From Sulfurimonas sp. (lineage in GTDB: Bacteria; Campylobacterota; Campylobacteria; Campylobacterales; Sulfurimonadaceae): DNA of 64,000 nt. Shown one piece after another: positions 9,500 to 19,495 of this stretch. Below the pieces are notes generated by a model, which had not been told where the DNA came from, made no database searches, and was given only the letters and a program-made list of their open reading frames with translations. The translations under genes were made by a program, and so were the position numbers. Every line of letters begins with the position of its first letter. Position 1 is the first letter of the stretch. The stretch lies in the NCBI GenBank assembly GCA_030949945.1, contig JAUZRZ010000080.1, positions 1 through 64,000 of the forward strand, read 5' to 3'.

Positions 9500-11920
9500 C
9501 TATTTCCATCCTCTATTTCTGGGGTTCATCGGTTTTGTCTTAATAAAAAGAGTATATACTAGATATATAAATACTAGTATAATCAACATTCCACCTATAA
9601 TTTGTGTATTAGCACCAATATTTAAAATTTTATTTAAAATGTTTTTATGCTCTTTATTGTCTATCTCTATCTCTGCCATCTCCGCAATATGAGTCATAGC
9701 ACTCACACCTAAACTTCCCTCAGGTATGTCTATGTGACAAGAGATACAAACGCCACGACGATCTAGTTTTGCTCTTTGTTCTTTATCAAGCGCTTGAGAG
9801 AGTTTAAAGTGATGTCCTACTGTCATAACCTGTGTTCCATTTTCATCAACAAACTGTGAGTAGTCATACTTCAAATTTGGAATGGCTGGTATCTGCTCAT
9901 CTGTTTTTCTTGGCAAGACTTTTCTATCTGCACTCATAAGATCTACAATAGTTGTCTTAGTCCAATCAGCACTACTCCCAATACCCAGTCCTAAAGCTTT
10001 ATCTGAAACATGGCATGACTCACAATTACGTGCTTCTTTTTGAATAGTATGAGGCTGAACAGGTGACATATCTAAGGCATTTTGCCCCTCTTCCCCCGCC
10101 CCTTCAACATTTTTTACTTTAAATATATGGTTTTGTAAAAGAGCTTTTCCATCTTCGCCAATAACCGTAATGGTAGTCTGACAACCAGGTATAACAGGAG
10201 TAATTCGCCCCTCTCCATTTTGTGCTAAAGCAGGGTCTTCCCAACGTAAGAAGGAACGAGTCTCTGTAACTTTACCAGGGATAAGATACTTTTTAAGGTC
10301 ACGCATCCCGCCAGTTGTTCCATGAATATCTTGGTCATGAGAAGCTTTTAAATAATCAACATTTGATTTTCCACCGCTATAGTCTATCTTTACATGACAG
10401 CCATAACACTGCGGTGCCCATGTTGCATGACAAGTGTAACACTCTAACTCTTCTGTATGTGCCGTTACAACATCCATCGCTATAAGTGCTTTTTTGGAGA
10501 GGTGTTTTTCCTCTTTGAGGAGTTTAAGTGGTTTTAACTCTATATCTTTTCCAGAGCTCAGGTGCATAATGATTTTATTGCCCTTCTTAATAGCTTTTGG
10601 AAGTGGATTTCCTCGTGCTGTTAGAATAAACCCGTCACCCTTATCTTTAGGAACGAAACCTGTTTAAGATACTCAGCTAAATCTTGTGTAACACCACGAG
10701 GTGTACCTTTTTTTCTCTCCTTAGAGAACTCATCAGAGTAACCAATAGGCAACTCCCATGGATAAGCCTTAGTTGTACCATGACAATCTTGACACTCAAT
10801 CTCAACAGCTGCTAAGTTTGCTCCATCTAAGAAACCATCACCATGCAAGTCATTTGAAGTGTGACAATCTTGACACAACATCCCTTTTTGATAGTGAATA
10901 TCCTCTTTCATATGCAAGTAGCGTTTTGTGTGAAGTTTAGGTTGTCCGTTTCCCTCTGCATCAAAAGTAGCATTATATGCAGTCTCCATCAATCCTTGAT
11001 AAGATACACCTATGCGTTTACCACGGTTGTGACAAGTTGAGCATGTCTCAACAGGAACACCAGAGTACTCAACATCGTGAACAGTTACCTTCACTTTACG
11101 AGAAGATTGTATCTGATGTGAGAGCATATGTCCTGGGGATTTTTTATCTATAGTTTGGTCATTTCCCTCATAAAAACCTTCATTTGAGTAATGGAACATG
11201 ACACGATGCACAGCCAATACCACGAAAATCACCCCGTTTTGAGCGACCTTTACTTCCAGTATGACAACGCAGACACTCTTGTCTGAGATAAGTATAAACC
11301 GCTAAAGAGGGGTCAGCAGTTACCTCTTTTACAGAGGGGGCAGCTGGAAGTTCTTGCGTCTCACTTGGAAATGCTTGTGGTTCCATCTTTGAGAGTTTTT
11401 GCATATACTCCCTATAAGTTTTAGTCCCTGAACGCGACATTGGGTCACGAGGATTATGCGTTTTATAGTTCGCGTTTGTATGTTTATAACCCTCTTTAGC
11501 ACCAAAAGACCACAAAGCCCCTTGAATTTTTCCTTGTTCACTCATCATAAGAGAGTTCATCTGATTTGCTACTTGAACAGGGTGACAGGTACCACAAGTG
11601 TTCTCATTTATCCACGAACTCGCAGGTGCTGGATAGTACTCTTTTGGTCCAGGATTATCTAAAAAGTATTTTATCGTTCCCCTATGTGCCTTGCTTTTAT
11701 GTCTCGTAGCAGGGTTTACCCCCGTGACAGACTATACAACTATTTTCAGCATAACCCGCCTTTTTTGCACGCTCGGCGATAGCCTTACTCATAAGAGAAC
11801 TCTCTTGACGAATATGCTCTATACCACTGTGACAATTAAGACAGTTATTTTTTTCGTATAATCAATATCACCAAAAAGTGAAACTGAAAACGCAAGTGCT
11901 AAAAATAGTAGCTGGTACAT
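9500..11920 (-). CDS. Membrane-anchored cytochrome c with twelve CXXCH motifs, frameshifted
   Basis: The start at 11920 (MYQLLFLALAFSVSLFGDID) gives a signal peptide. Joining frames yields about 805 residues. I count twelve CXXCH heme sites: CLNCH, CIVCH, CGTCH, CLRCH, CASCH, CSTCH, CQDCH twice, CYTCH, CYGCH, CESCH and CISCH, spread from about 11843 to 9745. A hydrophobic helix near 9545-9610, just before the basic C-terminus, anchors it in the inner membrane with the hemes in the periplasm. Multiheme proteins of this layout pass electrons between the quinone pool and periplasmic or outer partners. The actual substrate is unknown. Indels occur near 11850, 11720, 11205 and 10640. The neighbour mqnC makes the quinone. 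I cannot assign it to a named enzyme such as an octaheme reductase. Confidence 0.8.
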
Positions 11921-11925
11921 CTTTT

Positions 11926-12324
11926 TTACTTCGCTTTACTTATAGCATCCAAAACACCATTTATAAACTTCGGAGACTGCTCCGTTCCAAAAGCTTTTGT
12001 AATTTCAACTGCTTCGTTAATAACAACAGCAGAATCAAGTTCACCAAAAAGTATCTCATATGCTGCTAAACGCAGAGTAGCTCGCTCAATACTTCCAAGT
12101 CTCTTAAAATCCCAATCTTTTAAATGTGAAATAATCGCACTATCACAAGCTTCAAGATTACTCATAACACCATCATACAGGTCAAGTGCAAAGTCTTTTT
12201 GTTTGTTACGGATTTTTTTCTCTTCTAGTATCTCATCTGTATGCTCAGCCGTGTTTCCATTTCCTAAATCAAAAGCATATAAAAGGCTTACAACAGCCAT
12301 ACGAGCATGATGACGAGTCGCCAT
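11926..12324 (-). CDS. nusB: Transcription antitermination factor NusB
   Basis: This 132-residue all-helical protein starts [22 protein letters not shown], with the Arg-rich RNA-binding N-terminus of NusB. It ends VVINEAVEITKAFGTEQSPKFINGVLDAI, the most conserved part of the family. NusB binds boxA RNA with S10 during rRNA antitermination. Its start codon overlaps the last base of ribH, so ribH and nusB are translationally linked, the same pairing seen in many bacteria. The gene ends 6 bases before the cytochrome start. Confidence 0.95.
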   Translation of the reverse strand: MATRHHARMAVVSLLYAFDLGNGNTAEHTDEILEEKKIRNKQKDFALDLYDGVMSNLEACDSAIISHLKDWDFKRLGSIERATLRLAAYEILFGELDSAVVINEAVEITKAFGTEQSPKFINGVLDAISKAK

Positions 12325-12788
12325 TATATCGCCTCGTAGAGATTTAACATCTCTATAATTGTAGTCATCGCTTCAAAACCTTTGTTACCCGCTTTTGTTC
12401 CAGCACGCTCTATAGCTTGCTCGATAGTGTCAGTTGTTAGAAGTCCAAAACTTACTGGTTTTTGGTACTTCAGACTCATAGTTGCGATACCTTTTGTTGC
12501 CTCTGCAGAGATATAATCAAAATGAGGAGTAGCCCCACGAATAACTGCACCCAAAGCACAAACCGCGTCATACTTACCACTTGCAAGAAGTTGGTCTATA
12601 ATCATAGGAAGTTCAAATGCACCTGGAACTATAATCTGTGTAATATCCTCTTCATTTCCACCATGACGATCAAATGCGTCTGTAGCACCCTCAACAAGTC
12701 TATCTACTATAAAGTGATTCCAACGTGTGCTTACAATCGCTATTTTTTTACCATTTATTACTTTTAATTTACCTTCAATTAAATTCAT
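12324..12788 (-). CDS. ribH: 6,7-dimethyl-8-ribityllumazine synthase
   Basis: This 154-residue protein shows [22 protein letters not shown], the VPGAFELPM substrate loop and [18 protein letters not shown], all hallmarks of lumazine synthase. It condenses 3,4-dihydroxy-2-butanone 4-phosphate with the ribitylaminouracil to give 6,7-dimethyl-8-ribityllumazine, the direct riboflavin precursor. It lies between kdsA (0-base gap) and nusB (1-base overlap). ribA, another riboflavin gene, is elsewhere in this window at 27159. No FMN riboswitch is visible ahead of this operon. Confidence 0.96.
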   Translation of the reverse strand: MNLIEGKLKVINGKKIAIVSTRWNHFIVDRLVEGATDAFDRHGGNEEDITQIIVPGAFELPMIIDQLLASGKYDAVCALGAVIRGATPHFDYISAEATKGIATMSLKYQKPVSFGLLTTDTIEQAIERAGTKAGNKGFEAMTTIIEMLNLYEAI

Positions 12789-13580
12789 CTATATCTCCTG
12801 TATTTGTTTTATTTTTTGTATTAATTTTTCTAAGTCTTGCAATTTTAGCATATTTGGTCCATCACTCAAAGCAACACTAGGGTCAAAATGAGTCTCAAAA
12901 AAGAAACCATCAACACCAATAGCCGCTGCCGCCTTTGCTAAGTGTGGTACCATTGAGCTATCTCCGCCTGTTTTTCCATTCTCTGCCGTTGGCATCTGAA
13001 CAGAGTGTGTTGCATCAAAGATAACGGGAGCAAACTCTCTCATAATCACAAGGTTTCGCATATCTACAACCATATTTCCATAACCAAAGCTATTTCCACG
13101 CTCACAAAGATAAACACCATGTTTAGCTGCGTTTGCATAAGTTGGCTCAGAACAGCCGCGAGTTTGAAGTACCTTTAAAAGTGGGTATTTCATCGCATCA
13201 GCAGAAAGAAATTGCCCTTTTTTGATGTTTATCTCACACTTAGTTTTTGCACAAGCTACAAGCAAGTCAGTTTGGCGACAAAGAAACGCAGGGATTTGTA
13301 GCATATCTACAACTTGTGCCACTGCGTTTACTTGCACAGACTCATGTACATCTGTGACTATTTTATAGCCAAAGTCATCTTTTACTTTTTGTAGTATTCG
13401 CAAGCCCTCATCCATCCCAAGTCCACGAAAGGACTCCAAAGAGGTACGATTTGCCTTGTCAAAACTTGCTTTAAAATAGAAGTCGATACTTGCATCATTA
13501 TGATACTGCTCTAACTCTTTAGCTATTTTAAATATATTTTCCTCGCTCTCAATAACACAAGGACCTGATAAAAGTTTCAT
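12789..13580 (-). CDS. kdsA: 3-deoxy-8-phosphooctulonate synthase (KDO-8-P synthase)
   Basis: This 263-residue enzyme carries [33 protein letters not shown], the [16 protein letters not shown] loop and a DATHSVQMP segment. It condenses PEP with arabinose 5-phosphate to form KDO-8-P for lipopolysaccharide. The N-terminus reads [10 protein letters not shown] with Cys at residue 8. In the family this Cys marks the metal-dependent class, and the E. coli type has Asn there, so this is inferred to be the metal-dependent form. It is the first gene of the kdsA-ribH-nusB run. Confidence 0.95.
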   Translation of the reverse strand: MKLLSGPCVIESEENIFKIAKELEQYHNDASIDFYFKASFDKANRTSLESFRGLGMDEGLRILQKVKDDFGYKIVTDVHESVQVNAVAQVVDMLQIPAFLCRQTDLLVACAKTKCEINIKKGQFLSADAMKYPLLKVLQTRGCSEPTYANAAKHGVYLCERGNSFGYGNMVVDMRNLVIMREFAPVIFDATHSVQMPTAENGKTGGDSSMVPHLAKAAAAIGVDGFFFETHFDPSVALSDGPNMLKLQDLEKLIQKIKQIQEI

Positions 13581-13621
13581 AGTTTCTTCTTAAGTTAAAA
13601 TTTTATTAGAGATATTATATC

Positions 13622-14527
13622 TTATTTTGCTTTTGCTACCATTATGCCAGCTAATACTATGAGTATGATACCAAAACTCGTAGCTAAAGATGGAAGTGCA
13701 TCATCGAGCATCACTCCAACTACTATGGAAAATAAAATATTTGTATAACTTACAGCACCTACTATCCCCGCTTTTGTCTCACCATAAGCCTTAGTCATCA
13801 GGAGTTGTGAGATAGTGGCAAAAACTCCCATTGCTATGAGATAAACCCACATTATTCCCTTTGGAAGTACAAATTCTCCTAGTAAAAAGTCAAGTTCTAC
13901 AGCATTAAAATAGGGTGTAATCACAAATAAAACAATAGGTCCTAGTGTCCCTGTAAGCATAAAGGAGAGTACTATTGCTCTTGTGTCATAGTAGGACCTT
14001 AACTCTCTAACCGAAGTGTAAGCAAGTGCTGCACCTATGCCTGAAAATATCCCCAGAAGGTCATACTTACTAAAGCCTAAACTACTCGGCTGTGTTATAA
14101 AAACTATACCAATAAATCCTATAAATATCGCTATCCATCCACTAAAAGAGAGCTTTTCTTTGAGAAAGAAAAAAGCAAATATCGCTGTAAAGATTGGTGA
14201 AGTTTTTGAGTAGGTCATAGCATCACCCAAAGAGATATGTGCGATGTTATAAAAAAAAGCTAATAGTGCTACAAATCCTATAAAGCCACGAAAAAAGAGT
14301 AAAAAGGGTTTACCGCCCTTTTGTATAAGTGGTTTTTTATAAATTGCATAACTGATGATAAGCACCCCAGCAATATTTCTAAAAAACACAACTTCAAGAG
14401 AGCTCATCTCCTCTGAAGCAAGTTTAGCAAATGCACCCATAATGGCGAAAGTAAAAGAGGCGATGAGCATATATTGCACACCCTTATTCATATCTGTAAG
14501 TAGTTTCATAATTGCAATTATACCCAT
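13622..14527 (-). CDS. EamA/DMT-family transporter, ten transmembrane segments
   Basis: This 301-residue membrane protein has two EamA repeats. The first covers residues 20-145 (FFRNIAGVLIISYAIYKKP, then SLGDAMTYSKTSPIFTAIFAFFFLKE) and the second residues 155-300 (ending GIILIVLAGIMVAKAK). It belongs to the drug/metabolite transporter superfamily, whose members export amino acids, nucleotides or other metabolites. The substrate cannot be told from sequence. An internal ATG (MKLLTDMNKG, base 14509) is an equally plausible start. The palindromic repeat at 14559-14670 separates it from the divergent TerB/DnaJ gene. Confidence 0.85.
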   Translation of the reverse strand: MGIIAIMKLLTDMNKGVQYMLIASFTFAIMGAFAKLASEEMSSLEVVFFRNIAGVLIISYAIYKKPLIQKGGKPFLLFFRGFIGFVALLAFFYNIAHISLGDAMTYSKTSPIFTAIFAFFFLKEKLSFSGWIAIFIGFIGIVFITQPSSLGFSKYDLLGIFSGIGAALAYTSVRELRSYYDTRAIVLSFMLTGTLGPIVLFVITPYFNAVELDFLLGEFVLPKGIMWVYLIAMGVFATISQLLMTKAYGETKAGIVGAVSYTNILFSIVVGVMLDDALPSLATSFGIILIVLAGIMVAKAK

Positions 14528-14558
14528 CTATTTACTTCTGTATTTTATAATGATTAAG

Positions 14559-14670
14559 TGATGTTACAGACTTTTCTTAAAAAAGCCCCTTTTTTATAGC
14601 TTTAGGGGGTTGTAGGGACAATAGCTTGTCCCTGCGACTATGAGGGGCTTTGCTCCTTATAGTCCGTAAC
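14559..14670 (+). repeat. Palindromic interspersed repeat, copy A (MITE/REP-like)
   Basis: This element of about 112 bp is bounded by inverted ends, TGATGTTACAGACTT at the left and AGTCCGTAAC at the right. It contains a TTTAGGGGGTTGTAGGGAC core and an inner hairpin of AGGGACAA against TTGTCCCT. The two outer arms (AAGCCCC and GGGGCTTT) also pair. Closely similar copies lie at 33726-33834 and 45143-45249 in inverse orientation, and a half copy at 21761-21828. It sits between two divergent genes. Confidence 0.85.
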
Positions 14671-14698
14671 ACTAGTGATTAAAAATCAAAGGAATTTT

Positions 14699-15451
14699 AT
14701 GTTAAACCTTATTATATTTGCTGTTATTGCTTATATTCTCTACTCTGTCTTTAAAAGTTACTCAAAGTATGAAAACTACTCCAAAGAAGCTTTTAAAAAC
14801 TTCTCTGTCTCTCATGACTCTCTCAAACATAGTGAACTCGGTCTTTTTGTTGCACTTGTGGCAAAAGTTGCTAAGGCTGATGGAAAAGTAGATGCACTCG
14901 AAGCACAACTTGTTGGGATTATGTTTGATGATATAGCTGCTGTTTTTCCAGAGCCCCAGAAAACAAAACAGATACTCAAAGATATTTTTAATCAAGAGAA
15001 GCAAAATATCAATGACACACAAGATATAGCAGAAGAACTCGCACGTGCCATTAAACACGATAGTGCAAAACAGCAACAGTTTATAGGGTTTTTAATCCAG
15101 CTTGCATTTATTGATGGAGAGGTAAGCCAGAGTGAAGAGGAACTTTTACAAATAATCGCAGAAGCTTTAGAGTTTGACCCAAATGCCTACCATGCAATCT
15201 TTGACCAGTTTGAGCAGATGATGAAAAATGTCTCACCTAAAGCAAGCATTGATGATGCCTATAAGCTCTTAGGTGTAAGTAAAAATGATGACCTAAAAAC
15301 TGTCAAAAAAGCCTATAAAAAGCTAATAAGAGAGTACCATCCTGACATCATAGCATCACAAGGAAAGGGTGAAGCATATATGAAAGAAGCAACTGCTAAA
15401 ACACAGGAGATAAATCAAGCTTATGAGATGATAGAGGCGACATTTAAATAA
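14699..15451 (+). CDS. TerB-domain protein with C-terminal J domain (DjlA-like)
   Basis: The product is about 250 residues with one N-terminal membrane segment (residues 2-18). A TerB-like helical domain follows (VAKVAKADGKVDALEAQLV near 60, and FIDGEVSQSEEELL near 145, each with acidic metal-binding character), then a J domain from about 190 with the HPD motif (REYHPDI near 220). This is the architecture of DjlA-type DnaK co-chaperones tethered to the inner membrane. The start at 14699 is chosen because AAAGGA sits 6 bases upstream. Confidence 0.9.
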   Translation: MLNLIIFAVIAYILYSVFKSYSKYENYSKEAFKNFSVSHDSLKHSELGLFVALVAKVAKADGKVDALEAQLVGIMFDDIAAVFPEPQKTKQILKDIFNQEKQNINDTQDIAEELARAIKHDSAKQQQFIGFLIQLAFIDGEVSQSEEELLQIIAEALEFDPNAYHAIFDQFEQMMKNVSPKASIDDAYKLLGVSKNDDLKTVKKAYKKLIREYHPDIIASQGKGEAYMKEATAKTQEINQAYEMIEATFK

Positions 15452-15463
15452 GTGTAAATTTTA

Positions 15464-15907
15464 TCACCCAAAATCTTTTTCCCAAAAAAACTCTATCCAC
15501 TCATTTGCTTCATTTATCCAATAGTGAGGCTCATATGAAGAGCTCTTTTTGTAAAAAAGTGTCGCTGATTTAAACTCTATGTCTTGAAAGTTTTTCTCTA
15601 AATAATTCATAACAGCTTGAAGTGTCTCACCACTATCTGCTATATCATCAACAACTAGAACTCTTTTTTTATCTTTAAAATCACAATTTGCAACCAGTGT
15701 AATCTCTTCACGCTTTATCGTATCATCATATAACTCAGTTCTTATACTCTGTACATCTCTTAATTCCAAACCCTCAGCTACACAGTGAGCTAATGTCATT
15801 CCACCTCTAGCAACTGCAACTATAGACTCAGGTTTAAAGAGTTTACACCTATCTATGAGTTTTTTTGTATCTTTTACAAACAGTTCATAGGAGTAGTACT
15901 TTTTCAA
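15464..15907 (-). CDS. Purine phosphoribosyltransferase family protein (Gpt-like)
   Basis: This 147-residue type I phosphoribosyltransferase has the PRPP-binding motif KRVLVVDDIADSGETLQ (about residues 80-95) and an upstream VAVARGGMTLA loop. The C-terminal WINEANEWIEFFWEKDF resembles xanthine-guanine phosphoribosyltransferases, which salvage guanine or xanthine to nucleotides. It is the last gene of the LPP20-to-MltC operon, 13 bases after mltC. The link to the envelope genes may be only positional. Confidence 0.85.
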   Translation of the reverse strand: MKKYYSYELFVKDTKKLIDRCKLFKPESIVAVARGGMTLAHCVAEGLELRDVQSIRTELYDDTIKREEITLVANCDFKDKKRVLVVDDIADSGETLQAVMNYLEKNFQDIEFKSATLFYKKSSSYEPHYWINEANEWIEFFWEKDFG

Positions 15908-15920
15908 AATATTCCTTTGA

Positions 15921-17087
15921 TTAGAGGTCTCTATAAGCTATTTTATAAACCTTCATTCTCTTATTTACTCTTTTCAAATAATGCTTAGGCTCATCATATT
16001 TTAAGTTACTTAGCAGATGTGCATAAACTTGTTCTGATGTCATGGCATTAATCTTTGGTGCTGCTTTATTCATATTTGTTGTTCTTGTAAATGCCCATGC
16101 TATATTTCCTGCACCTGTATTATAGGCTGCTATAGTACAGTAAAGCCTACTTTGTGGGTCTTTTATCTTTCTAAGGTATCTGTAGTAGAGTATGTGAAGG
16201 TATGCTGTCCCCATCTGAATATTATTTGAACTATTATAAAGGTAAGTGGCACTAGGCTTTCCTTTTTTCTTATAAATCATTCTGTATGCATCTGCTCCAC
16301 CAGACCAAGGCACAAGTTGCATCAATCCATAGGCTGGTATATGAGATTTTGCAAAGGGGTTAAAATCACTCTCTGTTTGCATAATTGCAAAGAGTAAATC
16401 TACTGGCATTTTATACTCTTTGGAGTTTTTTGAAACATCAGTTTGATAGACTGCAGAGAGTTTAATCTTAGAGTTTTTAGGGAGTTTTACCACAACTTTA
16501 TAAATATTTTCTTTTTTATCTTTTGCTTTTGTTTGCGTTATTTTATTGGCTTGTATTGTCTGCATAGCATAAGTATTTAGCTCTGCTTTACTAGGCTGTC
16601 TTGGAAAAAGAAGAGTTGTTAAGATAGGCTTAGCATTAACACTTGATGATACAACATCAGGTGATTTAGAGATTTGTGCTATTTTTTTTTGAAGAGGGTC
16701 TGTTTGCACTACCTCCTTCGTATTTTTTCCTGCTATGTAAGTTATGCGCTCTTTGAGCTTCTTTTTTGCATCATCTAATGTTTTTGCAATAACTTCAACA
16801 CTATAGCTATTCTTAGCAAAGTCAACATTTGAACGACTCTTTTTATCTTTAGTGTAACTCACCCACTGCTTCTTACTAGAGAGTTTTGGCTCTTCCCAGT
16901 ACTTAGAGAGTTCCTTTTTGTAGTTTTTATACTCCTCTTGCATCTTTGTTTTATAATCTTTAAACTCTTTGTTTTGAGCCTGTTTATAGGCCTCAAACTC
17001 TGACTTACTAGCAGATGTATCTTTCTCACTTGAGCTTGCACTGAGAAGAGTAGTCAATAGCGCTAGCAGTAATAATCTTTTTCTCAT
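15921..17087 (-). CDS. MltC-like membrane-bound lytic murein transglycosylase
   Basis: This 388-residue protein has a signal peptide (residues 1-18) followed by a Lys/Glu-rich coiled coil (KSEFEAYKQAQNKEFKDYKT, about 25-60). A DUF3393-type N-domain (about 70-215) contains SVEVIAKTLDDAKKKLKERI. The C-terminal SLT domain has MQTESDFNPFAKS with the catalytic Glu (about residue 243), then AYGLMQLVPWSGG, NIQMGTAYL and AAYNTGAGNIAWAF. It cleaves glycan strands of peptidoglycan with 1,6-anhydro formation. It is encoded directly behind three exported proteins of unknown role, which suggests a shared function at the wall or outer membrane. Confidence 0.9.
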   Translation of the reverse strand: MRKRLLLLALLTTLLSASSSEKDTSASKSEFEAYKQAQNKEFKDYKTKMQEEYKNYKKELSKYWEEPKLSSKKQWVSYTKDKKSRSNVDFAKNSYSVEVIAKTLDDAKKKLKERITYIAGKNTKEVVQTDPLQKKIAQISKSPDVVSSSVNAKPILTTLLFPRQPSKAELNTYAMQTIQANKITQTKAKDKKENIYKVVVKLPKNSKIKLSAVYQTDVSKNSKEYKMPVDLLFAIMQTESDFNPFAKSHIPAYGLMQLVPWSGGADAYRMIYKKKGKPSATYLYNSSNNIQMGTAYLHILYYRYLRKIKDPQSRLYCTIAAYNTGAGNIAWAFTRTTNMNKAAPKINAMTSEQVYAHLLSNLKYDEPKHYLKRVNKRMKVYKIAYRDL

Positions 17088-17099
17088 CTATATTCTCCT

Positions 17100-19076
17100 T
17101 TATTTTGTTTTTTCTTTCACTAATTTTTGAAAGTAGTCAGGAAATTTTTTTTGAATTTTTTCTAAAAACTCAGCATTAAGTTCCCCAGAGAGTTCTTTAA
17201 GGTCAACATACTTTTTAAAATCTTCGTAACTTACCTTAGAAATCTTGTTTTGGACACTCTCTTTAATATCTTGAGCCTCTTTCACAAGAGATGTTACTTT
17301 ATTCTCTGTTTGATTTGCATCCACTTTAATTTCTTTTATAGGTTCTGGCTCTTTTGGAAGAGCTACAGTTGTTCTAAAAGATTTGTTTACATTTATACTT
17401 ATGCTAACAAGTTTAGGTGCAGAAGTTTTTTGAGGTGACTCAATCTCATACTCAAAGTTATCCATACCTACATAATCTTTCTCTGAAACATATTGAAAAC
17501 TTCCACTCTCATGTAGTGTTAGTTCCCCATGAAGAGGCTCTCTTGTAATAATAAAACGTAGCTGTTCACTCGTTATGGGAGTAAGTGATTCAGAAAATTT
17601 TGTCTCACTTGTAGTAGTATATTTTTTTGTTTTTGCATCATTAAAGACTAAGAGTTCTTGAGATGTGAGGAAGTTTAGCTCAACGGTATTTGTCTCAGCT
17701 GGAGATGTATTTATCTCCCCACTTAAACTCTGTCCCGCAAACTTTGCAATATATCTACTTGTATCTTGACACTCCTTAATAGTTGTTCGCACATTTGGCT
17801 TAATCATCTTTCCATTGATGGCAATATTTGGATTTTTATCTGTCAAAAATGTGACTGTAGGGTATCTTTGATTCTCTAAGTCTTTGGAGATTTTATAATC
17901 TTCTTTAAGATCATTGCTAAACTCTCCTACTAGTGGACAGACTCCCTTTGCCGTAATCTTATAGAAATGTTCCCCATTTTTCAAATATTTTTTTTCATTG
18001 TTTTTGATAGCAATATTATCAAGAGTGATTTTTATATTTTCTGCTCCACTTACTCTAAAGAGAACAAATTGAGGGTATGTTTTTTTCTGTATAGATGAGA
18101 GCAGCATTCTTTTCTTGTCAAGTTGTGTAAAGTTATTCGCCCTGTAGAGTTCAGGAAAGAGTTTCATAAGTGCTTTGGTAACTTTGAGTTGCTCATAAAG
18201 ATTATTAATCTCTGCATATCTCTTCTTTGAATCTTGAGAGAGACTCTTTTGACTAATTCTCATCATATCAGCATACATATTTGCGGCTATGTTTTTGAGT
18301 TCCTCTTTTTTTAACATAACACACTCGTCTTTATCTTTTTGAGTATGAATAAGCTGGGCATCAAAAACTTCAAGCATATTTTCATCATCACTCGAAGATG
18401 TAAAGGGAATAATGGATGTAAGAGAGTCTAAAAAACCTCCCTGTTCTTTTGTCTTTTTAGAGAGAAACAGCTTCTTATTGAGTGCAACTTTGGCATCCTC
18501 TTTTGTCTGTTTACAACTCTTAAAAAAGAGTGACTCCGAATGTGCTATGGATGCTGTATATATATCTCTGAAAGTTTTCTCTTTTGCATTGAGCATATTT
18601 TGCTCTTGTGTCGTCTCTTCATCTTTTAAAAAGGCGGGTATAAGAAAAGATAGTTGTTTAATATCTGAGAGCCAAAGTGAGAGTTTTTCTATTTTTGAAT
18701 CAATATCACTTGGAAGATTTTTTGTTTCATATAAAAGTGCCTGTTTGAGAAGTTTTTTTGTGTTTTTTATCTGTTCATCTTTATAAACAACTGCACAGAA
18801 CTCTTCTCCAACTTTATTATACTTGATCTCTACTAGGGAGAGATTTGTGCTAGAACTTGAATAAGAAGAGACTTTTGATTGAACATCATCACTATTTGTT
18901 ACTAGCACCTCTTGCTCGGTTGAAGTACTTACACGCGAGAGTATGCTCTCGCTTAGTGCATAAAGTGCCTCTTTTTTTGTCTCTGCACAAGCTTCATACT
19001 TACTAGAAAATGGTAAGTCCGCCATCAAAGCTTGTGAGCCTAAAAGTGTGAGTATGAGTAAAAATGTAACTTTCAA
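17100..19076 (-). CDS. Large exported protein of unknown function with LPP20-like N-terminal region
   Basis: This 658-residue protein has a signal peptide (residues 1-19, ending SQALMAD). The segment up to about 110 (ETKKEALYALSESILSRVST, then SLVEIKYNKVGEEFCAVVYKDE) resembles the repeated fold of the LPP20-type neighbours. A helical middle follows. Beta-rich stretches appear around 340-560, including a cadherin/VCBS-like repeat (REPLHGELTLHESGSFQY and DYVGMDNFEYEI near 500-540). A charged tail ends it. I do not recognise a named family. It lies 10 bases after one lipoprotein gene and 13 before mltC in a tight operon, so a structural or scaffolding role in the periplasm is inferred. Confidence 0.75.
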   Translation of the reverse strand: MKVTFLLILTLLGSQALMADLPFSSKYEACAETKKEALYALSESILSRVSTSTEQEVLVTNSDDVQSKVSSYSSSSTNLSLVEIKYNKVGEEFCAVVYKDEQIKNTKKLLKQALLYETKNLPSDIDSKIEKLSLWLSDIKQLSFLIPAFLKDEETTQEQNMLNAKEKTFRDIYTASIAHSESLFFKSCKQTKEDAKVALNKKLFLSKKTKEQGGFLDSLTSIIPFTSSSDDENMLEVFDAQLIHTQKDKDECVMLKKEELKNIAANMYADMMRISQKSLSQDSKKRYAEINNLYEQLKVTKALMKLFPELYRANNFTQLDKKRMLLSSIQKKTYPQFVLFRVSGAENIKITLDNIAIKNNEKKYLKNGEHFYKITAKGVCPLVGEFSNDLKEDYKISKDLENQRYPTVTFLTDKNPNIAINGKMIKPNVRTTIKECQDTSRYIAKFAGQSLSGEINTSPAETNTVELNFLTSQELLVFNDAKTKKYTTTSETKFSESLTPITSEQLRFIITREPLHGELTLHESGSFQYVSEKDYVGMDNFEYEIESPQKTSAPKLVSISINVNKSFRTTVALPKEPEPIKEIKVDANQTENKVTSLVKEAQDIKESVQNKISKVSYEDFKKYVDLKELSGELNAEFLEKIQKKFPDYFQKLVKEKTK

Positions 19077-19085
19077 ATTATTCCT

Positions 19086-19493
19086 TTAGTTGTCTAGCAC
19101 CATCCAAATATAGAGCTCTTTAGAGCTTTTATCCATCCATATGCCCTCTATATGTGCTGTTATTTTGTTGTTAGCACTATAAGTACTTTTATCTTTCATT
19201 TTATAAGTAGCACCTGAGTTATTTGCCACTTCCTTTTTTTGCATACGAATAGCAACCTGTACTCCTTTTTGAAGTGAAAGTTCATCTAAAGCTCGCCCAA
19301 TTGCAAGTTTTCTTTGCGAAGATATTGATTGATCGTATGTTCTTCCTGCAACTCCAATAGCACCAATTTTTCCACTAACACTCGGTTGTAAAACCCATGA
19401 AGGCATTGCCGAAGAATTTTTAGGAGCTTTAGGAGAAGAGCAAGCTACAAGAAAGAGGGAGAGAGCAACTACAAGAAAATGTAGTCTACTCAT
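19086..19493 (-). CDS. LPP20-like lipoprotein, short
   Basis: This 135-residue protein starts with a lipoprotein signal (MSRLHFLVVALSLFLVACSS, lipidated Cys at 18). The mature part has WVLQPSVSGKIGAIGVAGRT, a helix of AIGRALDELSLQKGVQVAIR and a final strand pair HIEGIWMDKSSKELYIWMVLD. This is the LPP20/FlgP type of fold, related to the neighbour at 19496. Such proteins usually sit on the outer membrane. It is second in a five-gene run, 2 bases after the first. Confidence 0.8.
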   Translation of the reverse strand: MSRLHFLVVALSLFLVACSSPKAPKNSSAMPSWVLQPSVSGKIGAIGVAGRTYDQSISSQRKLAIGRALDELSLQKGVQVAIRMQKKEVANNSGATYKMKDKSTYSANNKITAHIEGIWMDKSSKELYIWMVLDN

Positions 19494-19495
19494 AT

